Below are positions 12,011 through 24,025 of a DNA stretch of 64,000 bases, piece after piece (positions within the stretch are counted from its first letter, which is position 1; every line of letters begins with the position of its first letter). Origin of the DNA: Lepus europaeus (taxonomy: Eukaryota; Chordata; Mammalia; Lagomorpha; Leporidae). The stretch is from NCBI RefSeq assembly GCF_033115175.1, contig NC_084829.1:132838996-132902995 (forward strand), in the 5' to 3' direction. Made by a program: the position numbers and the translations under genes. The notes beneath the pieces are model-generated. The model did no database searches. It was not told the DNA's origin and saw only the letters and a program-made list of their open reading frames with translations.

Positions 12011-13015
12011 TTTCTTTCTTACCTTCATATCATTTTCCATGCTTAGAACACACAGACAAGATAAAGACTTTAATTCATAAAAAATAGTCATTGGCATATT
12101 TCAATCACATTATATCACTGCTTGCAAACATTTCTGTTTGTTAAAAGCAAAGTCTTGAGTGAATTGCTAATAGCAGTAATTAAATGTGTTGATTGGCTAC
12201 TTACTGATGCCCACTGAATTTTTTTTACGGTTTGACATTTTAAAGCTTTAATTTGTTTAACTTGTCCCTAGTGCAGGTGCATTTCCCTCACCTTGTTCTC
12301 ATTTGCCAAACTTCCGAGAAAATAGAGACCAGAAGGCATCATTAACACATCTGTTGTTGGACCTTAATCATAATGGGAAATAGTTTCACACTCTGAGTCA
12401 CTGGGGAAGCCGCTGTGTTTAGTGGAGAAAGGAAAACATTTATCACAGAACTTTTTCTGAAGATCCAGATGCTTGGGGAATTCTCAGACTATTAAGCAAA
12501 GGCCACATGTAAAATCTGAAAAAGAAAACTTTAACTGATGCAAGAAAAGCAGAACATTGCTTATGCCTTAGTCTATCTTCTTCTTTATAGTAGATATGTT
12601 TACAGGGCTGCCATGAGCAGATGGAACATTTCAGAAGTTTCAGTCCTCTGTTGAAAAGGGAATAATACAGAACAAGGCCTTTTTTCTTAGTAGCAAGAAT
12701 TACTTTGCTTGTGTTTGGCTGCTGTCTTTGCCACCTATTTCCATTGGACGGTGACTCTGCATTATTAGAAGTCTTTATGGCTCTACTTCCTTCAAGATCT
12801 AGGTGGTATGTTTCAAGTCTACCCAAAGACCTTGTTGCCAAAAACACTTTTTCCACCACTAAGATTGCTAATAATCTAGTTTAGTATATTTTGAGACTTC
12901 CCAAATAAGCAGCCAAGTACAGGTTTATCAAACAAAGTAATTTTAAAAATAGTTTCTTTTAAAAATAGTTTCATTTAAAAAATATCTTTTACATTTTGAA
13001 ACCAACATTCTCATA
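12011..13015. other. Unassigned intergenic DNA
   Basis: No repeat or gene recognised. A 138-codon minus-strand open frame (12859-12443) lies here. It has no recognisable motif and no paralogue signal, and is probably chance. Confidence 0.5.
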
Positions 13016-13370
13016 TATTATTTGTACTTATTCATGGGGTACAGTACTATAGTTCAATACATGTGTACCATCTATAATAACCACATCATAAATGGCATTT
13101 CTCTCTCTTCACATAGTATCAGTTATCGGCTGGAGTACTTCAAACTCTTCTGCTCTAGTTATTTCCAAATGTGCAGTGAATTGTTGACTGCAGTTACTCT
13201 ACTGTGCTGTAGAACACTAGAACTAATCCTCCCCTCCAGCTGTTTTTTCATCCTTTATCCAACTTCTCTCCATCCCCACTCTATCCCTCCTTCCTGCAGT
13301 GACTTCTATTCTACTCTCTTTCTATGAAATCAACTTTGGTAGCTTCCACAATTGGTTGAAAACATGTAAT
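13016..13370 (-). mobile_element. Ancient L1M 3' UTR fragment, antisense
   Basis: Shows TTCATGGGGTACAGTACTAT, AGAACACTAGAACTAATCCT and TTCTACTCTC..CTATGAAATCAACTTT, the reverse complement of old mammalian L1 3' ends. Same layer as 7821-8310. Confidence 0.7.
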
Positions 13371-13462
13371 ATTTGTCTTTCTCTGCCAGGTTTCAAAAGA
13401 AAAGAATCTCTTATGCCTGGAAATTTAGCCAGGGCATAATCTTGAACAAAAGACAATCAATT

Positions 13463-13808
13463 TGGCCAGTGCCATGGCTCACTAGGCTAATCCTCCTCCT
13501 GCGGCGCTGGCACCCCGGGTTTCTAGTCCCGGTCGGGCAGTCGGATTCTGTCCCAGTTGCTCATCTTCCAGTCCAGCTCTCTGCTGTTGCCTAAGAGGCA
13601 GTGGAGGATGGCCCAAGTCCTTGGGCCCTACACCCGCATGGGAGACCAGGAGGAAGCACCTGGCTCCTGGTTTCAGATTGGCGCAGCGCGCTGGCCGTAG
13701 CGGCCATTTGGGGAGTGAACCAATGGAAGGCAGACCTTTCTCTCTGTCTCTCTCTCTCTCACTGTCTAACTCCGCCTACTCCGCCTGTCCCCCCCCCCCA
13801 AAAAAAAA
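13463..13808 (+). mobile_element. CSINE, young GC-rich type
   Basis: Head CCATGGCTCACTAGGCTAAT and TTCTAGTCCCGGTCGGG. Ends in a C8/A9 run rather than the usual tail. Confidence 0.92.
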
Positions 13809-14116
13809 GTCAATTAAATAGAACAAGTTTTCTAGTATAAAAAAATCACTACTTTTTTAAAATTTTGTCTAGAATGTCCTGTAAAATTCAACATAGCCAT
13901 CACTAATCCTCTCACTGGGAGGGTGTGGGAATCCCTAAATTAAACTGCCTAAGTACCATTAATTTGAGAATCTGACATTAATATATCCAACTTTTCAGAA
14001 ATACCTTTATTTTTTGAAATTTAAATTGTTTTATTTTTTATTTTTGAAATTTAAATTTTTAAAATTTTGATTAATAAAGCAATAAGCCCATTACATATTA
14101 ACAAAAATAATCTTTT

Positions 14117-14440
14117 TTTGAAGATTTATTTATTTATTTAAGAAATAGAGTTACAGACAGAGAGAGGGAGAAACAGAGTGAAAGGTCTTCCATCCACTGA
14201 TTCAGTCCCCAAAATGGCCTCAGTGGCTGGAGCTGGGCAAATCCGAAACCAAGAGCCAGGAGCTCCTTCTAGGTATCCCATGCAGGTGCAGGGGTCCAAG
14301 CACTTGGGCCATCTTCTATTGCTTTCCCAGGCCAGAACAGAGAGCTGCATGGGAAAAGGAGCAGCCAGCACTTGTACTGGCTCCCATATGGGGTACTGGC
14401 ACCTGCAGAATTACCTGCTACACCACAGGGCCAGCACCCA
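14117..14440 (-). mobile_element. CSINE, antisense
   Basis: Flanking AAAATAATCTTT / GAAATAATCTTTT duplication at about 14104 and 14441. Confidence 0.9.
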
Positions 14441-14453
14441 GAAATAATCTTTT

Positions 14454-16861
14454 ATGAAAATGCATCTGTAAATAGAAAATGGTATTGCTATTCATTTTTG
14501 CAAATATCTTTGGACTGACTTAATACTTCATTTCTAGATTCTCATATCCACCTCTACATTTAATTTGGTGTTTTGATGAAAGTATATGAAGAAAAGCTGA
14601 GCTCATACAGATACTCAAACAGCTGGAGAGGGAATGTCTTTACAGCCATCCAGAAAAGTGTGGATTTGACAAGTAGTATTTTTCAGAGGTTAGTTGCAAT
14701 ATGGACTCTACGATATTATCAATTCATTTTCTCTACTCTGTTACATCTTACATTTTGAATGGTATCACTTATCTATCCTCAATATCTTAACATCACGGAT
14801 TCAGCTTCACAGACCTCCCAATCTTTAACACATTTATTATATAGTATCAAAAATGGGATTTGTTAATATCACCACTGGTTTCATTAGAAAAATCTATTTA
14901 GGTATTAAGAAGCTTTCATGCTCACCATCGTAGTTTAAGATTTTCACTTCAAAGCTCAAATTTTATCATTGGCAACAAACATTCAGTTGTTTTCCTTGAA
15001 GTGACAAAGACTTCCTTTCCCAGAAAATAGATATCACCCATTCAAGTGTGGATAACACAAGTACCAGCTCTTTGCTCAAGTAAGAAATGGTGTTCCATTA
15101 GAAAAATAGCCATTGGGCCCACAGCTTATTCAAGACAACCACAAAGAAGTGCTTATACATCCTGCCATTTAGAAATATTAAAGTACTGAAAGGCAGGTTG
15201 GACATTGTGAACAAACTATGTAATTACTAAGTTAATATTATATAAAAAAATGACTACTAAATGCTACTTGCCTTGATCTGTGCTGTGGTAGCAGTTTTAT
15301 CCACTACTGATTTTGCAATAGCAGTGCAAGCAGCAGCACAGTGATAGTGTTATGAGGCAAAGATACTCTTAGTTTTAGATGAGCAAACCCTTTGCAGACC
15401 ACATTTTTGAGTACTGTAAGTCTGACTAGAGCAGTGTGCTGGACTTGCCTGGATGAGATGTCCCTCATTGGGACTATGACAGTCTAGAGTCATTATACAT
15501 GTAAATTGTGAAGTTTCCTTCCCTATTTCAATGGGTCAATGAACAACCTTTGGATTAATTAACTGCCACACAGTTAAACATCAGAGACAAAATGCTAAGA
15601 GCCTAAGGTTTTGCAACCACTTAGACTGCTTCATAGCTATACTTCTCACTGCAAATTAATGAACTGCTGTTGTGTTTTTTATTCAACAGGCTCTGCAAGC
15701 CTTGTAGAGGCAGCAGCCCTGAATCCAATCAATTTTGGATTAGGGCTGATAGTTTCTGAGATCTATCTTATGACTACTTCTCTGAATAGTTTTTGTTCCT
15801 ATGGCACCACTGGAATTGTCTACATAAGGAAGACTATGGCAGTTTCAAATATCACACTAGAGATCTGTGAAATCAAAAGCCAACAAAAACTAACAACTAA
15901 AATGTTCAAAAGAAGCAACTTCATTTTCTCTAGAAAGCATTACATTATTATTTTCTATGTTTATTTTGAGAAAAGATGACTATTCAACTTTATGGTAATA
16001 GAGTGAGGTTTGATGGAGTGGAAAAACACTCTTGCTTGCTCTACCCCCCTGCTCCTCTCTAAGCTGCCTCTTCAATTTGTGGAGTCTGGAAAGTTATCAA
16101 TTATATGTCTCTGATTCCTTTGCAGTTATGAATTTTACTGTGCCCATGGGAAGGGGAGCAGATGTGCCTGCATGGACTGTGAACGAGGTGGCACAGCCCT
16201 GGAGCTGGCAGCCAGGCAGTGACTTCCCCGTTCCTCAAGACAGTTTCCTGACAGATGGCTGGCTCTGTAGTACGGTTTTGGGGTGAACTTCTGGAAGGTT
16301 AGGCTAGAGCTATCTCTATATATGAATAAACTTATTGAGTTTAAACTATCTTAAGTGGCTTTCAATGCTTGCTGTCAAGAGCTGACCAACTCACATTTTA
16401 AAATTTAACATTCCTTTAACATTTAACACCATGCTTCTGGTTTCTAATTTGATGGTATTATTTTCTTCCTCTATAGCATTCCTATGCCAAGACAATGTCC
16501 CTTTTATGCAGTTAAATGTTATTAAAAATTAAAATTCTATGGTAGTGTTTTTAGATACATCTACAATTTTATTACGAAATCATTGTTTTGGCATTAGGCG
16601 GTTACAGTGAGAGCAAGATAACTGTGAGTGAGGCATAGCAGCTCTGATGTAACAATCGTATTCCCTGCTTACAGAATCACGATCTGTTCTTTCACATCCA
16701 TTACATACAAGTTACCTGCAGTCACGACTGCTAAGAATCCTGAAGTACATAACAACTGGGAAGGAGCTAATGCTAAGCAATTAGGCTAAATTCTGATAAA
16801 ACTACAAAAGTCTCTTAATGGAACCTTTTCCTTTCCCCTCCCCTCCAATGACTTAGTTTTA
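14454..16861. other. Unassigned intergenic DNA
   Basis: No gene found. About 16140-16420 (ATGGACTGTGAACGAGGTGG, then AATAAACTTATTGAGTTTAA) has the look of an LTR or old transposon, but I cannot name it. The open frames at 15611-15979 and 16032-16286 show no domain. Confidence 0.4.
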
Positions 16862-17112
16862 AAATAACAGTATGTTTCACTTTGTGTTTCTATGTGGGTG
16901 CAAACTGTTGAAATCTTTACTTAATTTATACTAAACTGATCTTCTGTATATAAAGAGAATTGAAAATGAATCTTGGTGTGAATGGAAGGGGAGAGGGAGT
17001 GGGAAAGGGGAGGATTGCGGGTGGGAGGGAAGTTATGGGAGGGGGAAGCCATTGTAATCCATAAGCTGTACATTGGAAATTTATATTCATTAAATAAAAG
17101 TTAAAAAAAAAC
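16862..17112 (+). mobile_element. L1 3' end, strongly 5'-truncated
   Basis: ACAGTATGTTTCACTTTGTG to TTAAATAAAAGTT plus oligo-A, about 250 bp. Same tail type as the L1 part of the chimera at 4488-4939. Duplication not clear. Confidence 0.85.
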
Positions 17113-17640
17113 TGTATTACTCAGAGCTAATCAGATAGCAGTAGAACCGAGGGAACATCATGTTTAGTTCTTGCTAAAAAGCAATACCTGTGCAGTGCAT
17201 ATTTCATACCACAGGAAAGGGAATGATCCTGCATTAGAGTCCCTTAAAAAATAAAAGTACTCCATCACAATATTCAGGATGATGTTATTGCTGCACAGTA
17301 TTTGAGATATCACTTTCCATGCTGTGTTTGCTCTGAAGAGATCTTCCACTATATCTCCAATATGCTTTTCTTATAGTGTCTTTTTTTAGGGTTTCACATA
17401 ACTCTAGTGCTTTATTAGAATGTAATCCTTGTAGTCACATTAGTTTTCTAGCACGTCTTCATAGATGTCCACAAGAAAGGCAATTAGCTAGGGTGAACTG
17501 TGGAATGGATCAATATCACTCCATTCTATCCTGTCCCTGTGCAGCACATAGGTGGGTGAGTCCAGACTCAGAAACCCATCATTCATATGGGACGGCACTG
17601 CTTCCCTGGCCTGGAAAACCATCTCTTTGCCCTGTGAATA
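17113..17640. other. Unassigned DNA between two L1 pieces
   Basis: Includes a 101-codon open frame (17376-17681) with no recognised domain. It may be old repeat, but I cannot place it. Confidence 0.35.
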
Positions 17641-17945
17641 GCGGAGCTAATCAACACTATGGACCAAATGGACCTAACTGATATCTACAGAACTTTTCAA
17701 CCCACAGTAGCAAAATACTCATTCTTCTCAGCAGTGAATGGAACTTTCTCTACGATAGACCACATGCTGGGCCATAAAACAATTCTCAGCAAATTCAAAT
17801 AAATTGAAATCATACCATGCATATTCCCTGACCACAATGGAATGAAGCTAGAAATCAACAACTCAAAAATCTCTATATCATAGGCAAAAACGTGGAGAAT
17901 GAATAGCATGTTCCTGAATGAACAGTGCATCATAGAAGAAATCAA

Positions 17946-18786
17946 GTTCACAATTGATCATACTGATAGGTCTAAGAGTCAAAGGGATCACACAAAAACA
18001 AGACTAGTGTCTGCTAACACTAACTGATAGAATAAAAAAGGGAGAGAACGATCCAACATGGGAAGTGGGATACACAGCAAACTCATAGAATGGCAGATGT
18101 CCAAAACAGCACTCTGGCCTCAGAATCAGCCCTTAAGGTATTCGGATCTGGCTGACGAGCCCATGAGAGTATTTTAGGCATGGAAAGCCAAGACACTCTG
18201 GGAAAAAAAAAAAAAAACACCTAAATGAAAGATCTCTGCGAGTGAGATCCCAGTAGAAAGAACGGGCCATCAAAGAGGGAGGTACCTTTCTCTGAAGGAA
18301 GGAGAGAACTTCCACTTTGACTATGACCTTGTCTAAATAAGATGGAAGTCGGAGAACTCAAAAGGCTTCCATAGCCTTGGCAACTCATGGCAAGAGCCTA
18401 GGGAGATTACTGATGCCATAAACAAGAGTGTCAAATTGTTAAGTCAACAACAGGAGTCACTGTGTACTTACTCCTCATGTAGGATCTGTCCTTAATGTGT
18501 TGTCCAATGTGAATTAATGCTATAACTAGTACTGAAACAGTATTTTACACTTTGTGTTTCTGTGTGGGTGCAAACTGATAAAATCTTTACTTAATATACT
18601 AAATCAATCTTCTATATATAAAGATAATTGAAAATGAATTTTCATGTAAATGGAATGTGAGAGGGAGTGGGAGATGGGCGAGTTGCAGGTGGGAGGGAAG
18701 TTATGAGAGGGAAAAAGCCATTGTAATCCATAAACTGTACATTGGAAATTTGTATTTACTAAATAAAAGTTTTTTTTAAAAAAATG
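17946..18786 (+). mobile_element. L1 3' UTR nested in L1 ORF2
   Basis: From TTCACAATTGATCATACTGA to AAATAAAAGTTTTTTTT. The host ORF2 resumes directly after it. Diverged flanking repeat GCATCATAGAAGAAATCAAG / GGATCTAAAGAAAAGAAATC. Confidence 0.85.
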
Positions 18787-20084
18787 GGATCTAAAGAAAA
18801 GAAATCAAGGGAGAAATTTAAAATTTTCTGGAAACAAATGAAGATGATAATACATCATATCAGAAATTATAGGATACAGCAAAAGTAGTGTTAAGAAGGA
18901 AGTTTATAGCAATCAGCACCTACATGGAAAAATTGGAAAGTTACAAACAAATGAGCTATCAGTGCATCTCAAGGGGCTAGAAAAAACAACAATCGAAACC
19001 CAAAATTAGTAGAAGGAAAGAAATAATTGGAGAAGAAATAAACAAAACTGAAACAAAAATATTAAAGGACAGTTAAATGAAGACCTGGTATTTTGAAAAA
19101 AATAAACAAAATTGATACACCATTAGCCCAACTAGCTGAAAAAAAAGAGGGAGAAAACCCAAATCAATAAAATCAGATATGAAAAAGGAAATATAACAAC
19201 AGATACCACAAAAATAAAAAGAATCATCAGGAATTACTATAAAGAGCTGTACACCAACAAACTGAAGAACCTAGAATAAATGAATAGATTGCTAGACACA
19301 TACAATCTACCAAAATGGAGCCTTGTGGACATAGAAAACCTAAACAGACCAATAATCAAGATGGAGATTGAATCAATAATAAAGGCCCTCCCAACAAAGA
19401 GAAGCCCAGGACTGGAAAGCTTCATTGCAGAATTCTGCCAGACATTTAAAGAGGAACTAATTCCAATTCTTCTCAAGCTACTTAAAGCAATTTAAAGAGA
19501 GGGAATCCTCCCAAATTCTTTTTATGAAGCTTATGTCATCTTAATTCTTAAGCCAGAAAAAGATAAAACAAAGAAAGAGAACCAATATCCCTGATGAACA
19601 TAGATGCAAAAAATATATTAACTAATTGAATCCAACAACACATCAGAAAGATCATTCACCTGGACCAAGTGGAATTTATCCCTGGTATGCAGAGATGATT
19701 CAATATTTGCAAATCAATCAATATGATACATCACAGTAATAAACTGCAAAACAAAAACCATATGGTTATCTCAATAGATGCAGAGAAAACATTTGATAAA
19801 ATATAATATCCTTTCTTGTTGAAAACCTTAAGCAAATTGTATATTGAAGGAATGTTCCTCAACATAATCAAGACAATTTTGACAAATCACTGCCAGCATC
19901 CTACTGAATGGGGAAAAGCTGGAAGCCTCTCCCTAAGATTTGGAATCAGACAAGGATGCCCACTCTCATCATTGCTATTTAATATAGTCCTAGAAATTTT
20001 AGCCAGAACATTAGGCAAGAAAATGAAATCAAAGAAATATACATTGTAAAGGAAGAAATCAAACCATCCCTATTTTTAGATGAC

Positions 20085-20087
20085 ATG

Positions 20088-20128
<41 letters not shown>

Positions 20129-20130
20129 GG
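20085..20130. repeat. (AT)n microsatellite
   Basis: About 40 bp of alternating AT inside the L1 ORF2 fossil. Confidence 0.95.
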
Positions 20131-20796
20131 ATAATATATATATAGGATCCAAAAGATTCCACTGAGAGACTAACAAAACTCATAAAAGATTTTGGTTAAG
20201 TGGCAGGATATAAAATCAATACACAAAAATCAACAGCCTTTGTATACACAAATAATGCCATGGCTGAGAAAGAACTTTTAAGATCAATCCCATTCACAAT
20301 GGCTCCAAAAATAATCAAATACCTTGAAATAAATTTAAAGACGTCAAAGATCTCTATGATGAATGAAAAAAGAAATAGAAGAAGACATTAAAAAAATGGA
20401 AACATCTACCATGTTCATTGATTGGAAGAATCAACATCATTAAAATGTCCATACTACCAAATTCAATTTACAGATTCAATGCAATACCAATCAAAATACC
20501 AATGAAATTCTTTGCAGCTCTAGAAAAACATAATGGTAAGATGCAAATGGAAACACAAGAGACCCCAAATATCTAAAGCAACCTTATACAAGAATAACAA
20601 AGCTGGAAGCATCACAGTACCTGATTTCAAGACATATTACAGGGCAATTGTAATCAAAACATCCTGGTACTGGCAAAAAAAAAAAAAAAAAAGCAGACTT
20701 GTGGTCCAGTGGAACAGAATAGAAACTCCAGAAATCAATCCATGCATCTACAACCAACTTATCTTTGACAAAGATGCTAAAATCAATCCCTGGAGC

Positions 20797-20935
20797 CATC
20801 ACCCACTGCCTTCCCAGCTACATTGGCAGGGAGGTGGATCAGAAGTGGAGCAGCTGGGACTGGAAAGAATACTAATTTAGGATGCTGGTATAGTAAGTGA
20901 AAGCTTAATCCACACTGCACCACAACACTGGCCCC
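20797..20935 (-). mobile_element. CSINE fragment, antisense
   Basis: Head half only (GGATCAGAAGTGGAGCAGCT to CACAACACTGGCCCC). It abuts the end of the L1 ORF2 fossil. Confidence 0.8.
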
Positions 20936-21960
20936 AATGAAACATTTTTAAGCTAGCAAACATTTTTTTAGCTGTATTCACTCAGATATCCTATTATTCC
21001 TTATTTACTTAGTCAGCTAACAAGCCTGCATTGAGTGACTTCTTTCTTGTCAGTTGTAGTAATAACCAAAAGAATACAAAGATAAATAAAGCACAATCCC
21101 TAAATTCTGCAACTCACAGTCCAATGAGGGCAGAGGTTCTAACATGGAGTCATGAGGTATTTGGGGAGCTCAGAGAGAGAGACTTACCTGACTGAGATTA
21201 TAGATCTGAAAACAGTTCAACAGCAGACCAAGTCTTATAATTTAGAATGTTTACCCACTTCCTATTATGGTGTGCTATTTGAAACCATTGTTTGTTTCAC
21301 TTTCTGTAGATATCATTTTAACAGGCATGGTGTATTTATTCTGATTATATCCCTTAAGTTTACTTCTGATGGATGACTACCTCTCTTTCCCTTTCTGTGT
21401 ACCACGGAGTCCAGCAGTGTAAACTTGTTTATTCTAAAGCACCTATGATTACACTGCCACTCAGAGTATAACCTTAAAATGTAGTGAAGTCAGTCCAGAC
21501 ATTTTTGTGGCCTCAGCAACAGTCAACAGCTGAAAACTTAATTTAATTTCTATTACTTAAAAAATGAAATTAGAAACACCTAAAATGATAGACAACACGT
21601 AAATGTTCTAAAAACTATTTGTACATCCATGCAAAATAATAGTGTATAGCCACTAGAAAATGGTACTTTTCTAAGTACCATTCTAAGTATCATTTTCTAA
21701 GAATTTTAAATGGCATAATTTTAGGAAGTGAGCTATAAGTAATATTTTTAAATTTAGTTTTATTTTTATACAGTATTTAAATTTTTTACCAGTATGAGAA
21801 TTGGAAAAATCTATTTTAAAAAGCTGAAGATCAATATACTTTAATATTAGAATATATACATATTTTAATAAGGATATAAATAGAAAATTATGTGTAAACA
21901 GTATTTAATAATAATATTTAATGTGAAATTTGAGTTGATTTTACAAAGAAAGCACACATA
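20936..21960. other. Unassigned AT-rich intergenic DNA
   Basis: No gene or confidently named repeat. Confidence 0.5.
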
Positions 21961-22313
21961 CAGTTGACCATTGGTATCTTTGGGGGATTGATTCCATGAA
22001 CACTCCCACACATACACCCAATACCAAATTACATAGATGCTCAAATCTGTTACAAAAAGTAGCATAATGCAAGTATTCGCATATAGCCTGTGCACATCCT
22101 CCCATATATTTTAAATCAGCGTTAGATTAGATATAATACCTAATACATCGTAGATGTTATATAAAAAGTTGTTATCCTATATTGCTAGGAATAATGACAA
22201 GAAAAACAAATCTGTACTTGTTCAATACAGATACACCATGTTTTCCCAAGTACTTTCAGTCTGTGTTTGTCTGAATCTGCAGTTATGGTCCTGCAGACAC
22301 AGAGGTCTGACTG
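21961..22313. mobile_element. Tigger/pogo-type MITE
   Basis: Starts CAGTTGACCATTGGTATCTT after TA; the end read in reverse is CAGTCAGACC. The interior matches the consensus style of non-autonomous Tiggers (GGGGGATTGATTCCATGAAC, CACATCCTCCCATATATTTT). Confidence 0.7.
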
Positions 22314-22513
22314 TTCCTATATGACAAAGACATCTATACACATATGACAAAAATCACTCAAATTTGCATCCCCAAATGCAGTCTATGGTTTCTACCACTG
22401 AACAGCTGAGCAAAGAACCACTGTTCAATTCATGGCATTCATCTAAGAACAGGAAAAGTTCTTTAGAATGTGGGTCCTTAAATGCCAGTTTTGTAAAGCT
22501 TCAATGTGTATGA

Positions 22514-22932
22514 GGGTACTTCAAAATATTTGTGAGAACGGTGAGTATTTGGCCTAGTGGTTAAGTCACTTGTGTCCCCCTGTGCCTGGGATCCACTCTT
22601 AGCTCTGGCTCATGACTGCAGCTTCCTGCTAACGCAGATCACAGAGGGCTGGTTAGGATCCTGCCACCCAGGTGGGAAAGATGGGTTGAGTTTTGGATTC
22701 TGGTTTTGGTCTTCTAGCTGTTGTAGGCATTTTGGGGAGTGAATCAATGAATGGACTCTCTCTCATTTTCTCTTTGTAACTGTGCCTTTCAAATAAATAA
22801 ATAAATAAATCTTTAAAAAATAGAAAGAAATGTTTGTGGGATGAGATTAAAAGATAAATTTACTTGGGGGCAAAAAATTCTGAAATTGTGCAGTTTTTTC
22901 ATAATGTACATATTGCATGAATACTTTAAATA
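22514..22932 (+). mobile_element. Palindromic MITE, split by a SINE
   Basis: GGGTACTTCAAAATATTTGT at the left, then after the SINE GATTAAAAGATAAATTTACT and a degenerate inverted end (GCATGAATACTTTAAATA). The same family recurs at 29223-29329 and, inverted, at 47268-47386. Confidence 0.6.
22537..22829 (+). mobile_element. Old CSINE nested in MITE
   Basis: TTTGGCCTAGTGGTTAAGTC head and AAATAAATAAATAAATCTTT tail; flanks ATATTTGTGAG / ATGTTTGTGGG. Confidence 0.82.
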
Positions 22933-22987
22933 CAACTCATTTGCATAGATTTCAAAATCCATGAATAATTCTATGGATTATAAAATT

Positions 22988-24007
22988 CTATGTATTTGAT
23001 TCTAAAAATAATTTACACCTAGATGAGTCCTTTTGGAAAATTTTACCAAATAGAATCATCTTCAATGCAGTTCTGAACCAGGGATAGAAAAATGCATAAA
23101 CCATTGGGTTAAAAGTAGAGTTCAAATAGCCAAACCAAATCAATACATCATTCAAAGTGGGTGGAATAGTGTAGTCCAGAAAAGGATCCAAGACTGTACA
23201 GACAAAGAAAGGGCACCAACACATTAGGAAAACTCCCATCACAACCCCTAGTGTTTTTGCCGCTTTCTTTTCTTTGCTTTGTGAAATTCCATTTTTGCCT
23301 TCCAATCCAATTTGAAGCTCCTGGTTTGAATTGATAATTGATCTTGCCTGCCCCTTAGCTATAAAATATATCCTGTAATAGACACACAACATGATAGACC
23401 CAGGTATATAAAAAGAAGTCATAAAGGCCAAGATCCCAGCTATTTTGCTGAAGAAGACTGAGCAGCCGCCTATACAGTGAACATGTTTGTAATACGTTTC
23501 CTCAACCCCTTTGAAATTCAGCTCCAGAAAGATCATTGCAAATGCAAAAATAGCAGGGACACTCCAACTGATGAAAATCATTACAAAAATAACCAAGACA
23601 TTGATCCTGATCTTGTATCTTAATGGATCACACACAGCACAGTAACGGTCAATGGAAATGAAAGACAGGTGGAAGATGGATGCTGAGCTCAGCATAATGT
23701 CAGTGCTGGTGTGAATTTTACAGAAGACGTCTCCAAAGTACCAGCAGCGTTCAACAGATCTCACCATGCTATAAGGCATGACCAGGCATCCCAGCAGAAA
23801 GTCCACAGTGGCCATGGAATGAATAAGCCAGTTGGTTGGGGTGTGAAGTTGCTTGAAGTGTGACACGGAAATGATAACTATCAGATTACCAACTAGTGTG
23901 GTCAGAATTATCAGCACCATTAAGCTGTACAGGGATGCACGCGTGTCATTCGACCAGCTGCTCTTCACACAGGAGATATTAATGATACTGTGACAAAAGG
24001 GCATCAT
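22988..24007 (-). CDS. TAAR1: Trace amine-associated receptor 1 (complete single-exon CDS)
   Basis: A 339-residue class A GPCR; human TAAR1 has the same length. In the family it senses beta-phenylethylamine, tyramine, octopamine and 3-iodothyronamine and couples to Gs, largely from intracellular membranes of monoamine neurons. Visible motifs are N-glycosylation sites N10-I-S and N20-D-T, GNLIVI in TM1, the amine-anchoring Asp103 in TM3 (TSTDIML), Cys96 and Cys182 for the TM3-ECL2 disulfide, DRY at 120-122, CWCPFF with toggle Trp264 in TM6, and [16 protein letters not shown] in TM7, the TAAR signature. The start is the first of two tandem ATGs (MMPFC...). The frame stays open six codons further, but only to a TTG. 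There are no internal stops, so the gene looks functional. Residue 123 after DRY is Cys, where I recall Tyr in human. VNN1 lies downstream on the same strand, matching the human order. Other TAARs were considered, but near-identity along the whole length fits TAAR1 only. Confidence 0.98.
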   Translation of the reverse strand: MMPFCHSIINISCVKSSWSNDTRASLYSLMVLIILTTLVGNLIVIISVSHFKQLHTPTNWLIHSMATVDFLLGCLVMPYSMVRSVERCWYFGDVFCKIHTSTDIMLSSASIFHLSFISIDRYCAVCDPLRYKIRINVLVIFVMIFISWSVPAIFAFAMIFLELNFKGVEETYYKHVHCIGGCSVFFSKIAGILAFMTSFYIPGSIMLCVYYRIYFIAKGQARSIINSNQELQIGLEGKNGISQSKEKKAAKTLGVVMGVFLMCWCPFFVCTVLDPFLDYTIPPTLNDVLIWFGYLNSTFNPMVYAFFYPWFRTALKMILFGKIFQKDSSRCKLFLESNT

Positions 24008-24025
24008 TTCTGAGGGTGTCCACAA

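Larger units (their letters stand above)
17641..20796 (+). mobile_element. L1 ORF2 fossil (5'- and 3'-incomplete), split by a younger L1
   Basis: Translation gives typical ORF2 blocks: NHYGPNGPN and DHMLGHK-type endonuclease end, an RPIIKMEIESIIKALPTKRSPG-like RT start near 19350-19410, [20 protein letters not shown] near 19940-20000, and an RT active-site relic reading FLDDMI (the usual FADD is changed) near 20075. The end matches [12 protein letters not shown]. Stops and shifts are numerous. An (AT)n run (about 20085-20130) sits directly behind the active-site relic. Interrupted at about 17946-18786. Confidence 0.88.

Noticed and set aside
12443-12859. 138-codon minus-strand open frame in non-repeat DNA
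   Set aside because: No domain, signal peptide or family resemblance, no splice context, and low-complexity aromatic stretches; most likely chance.
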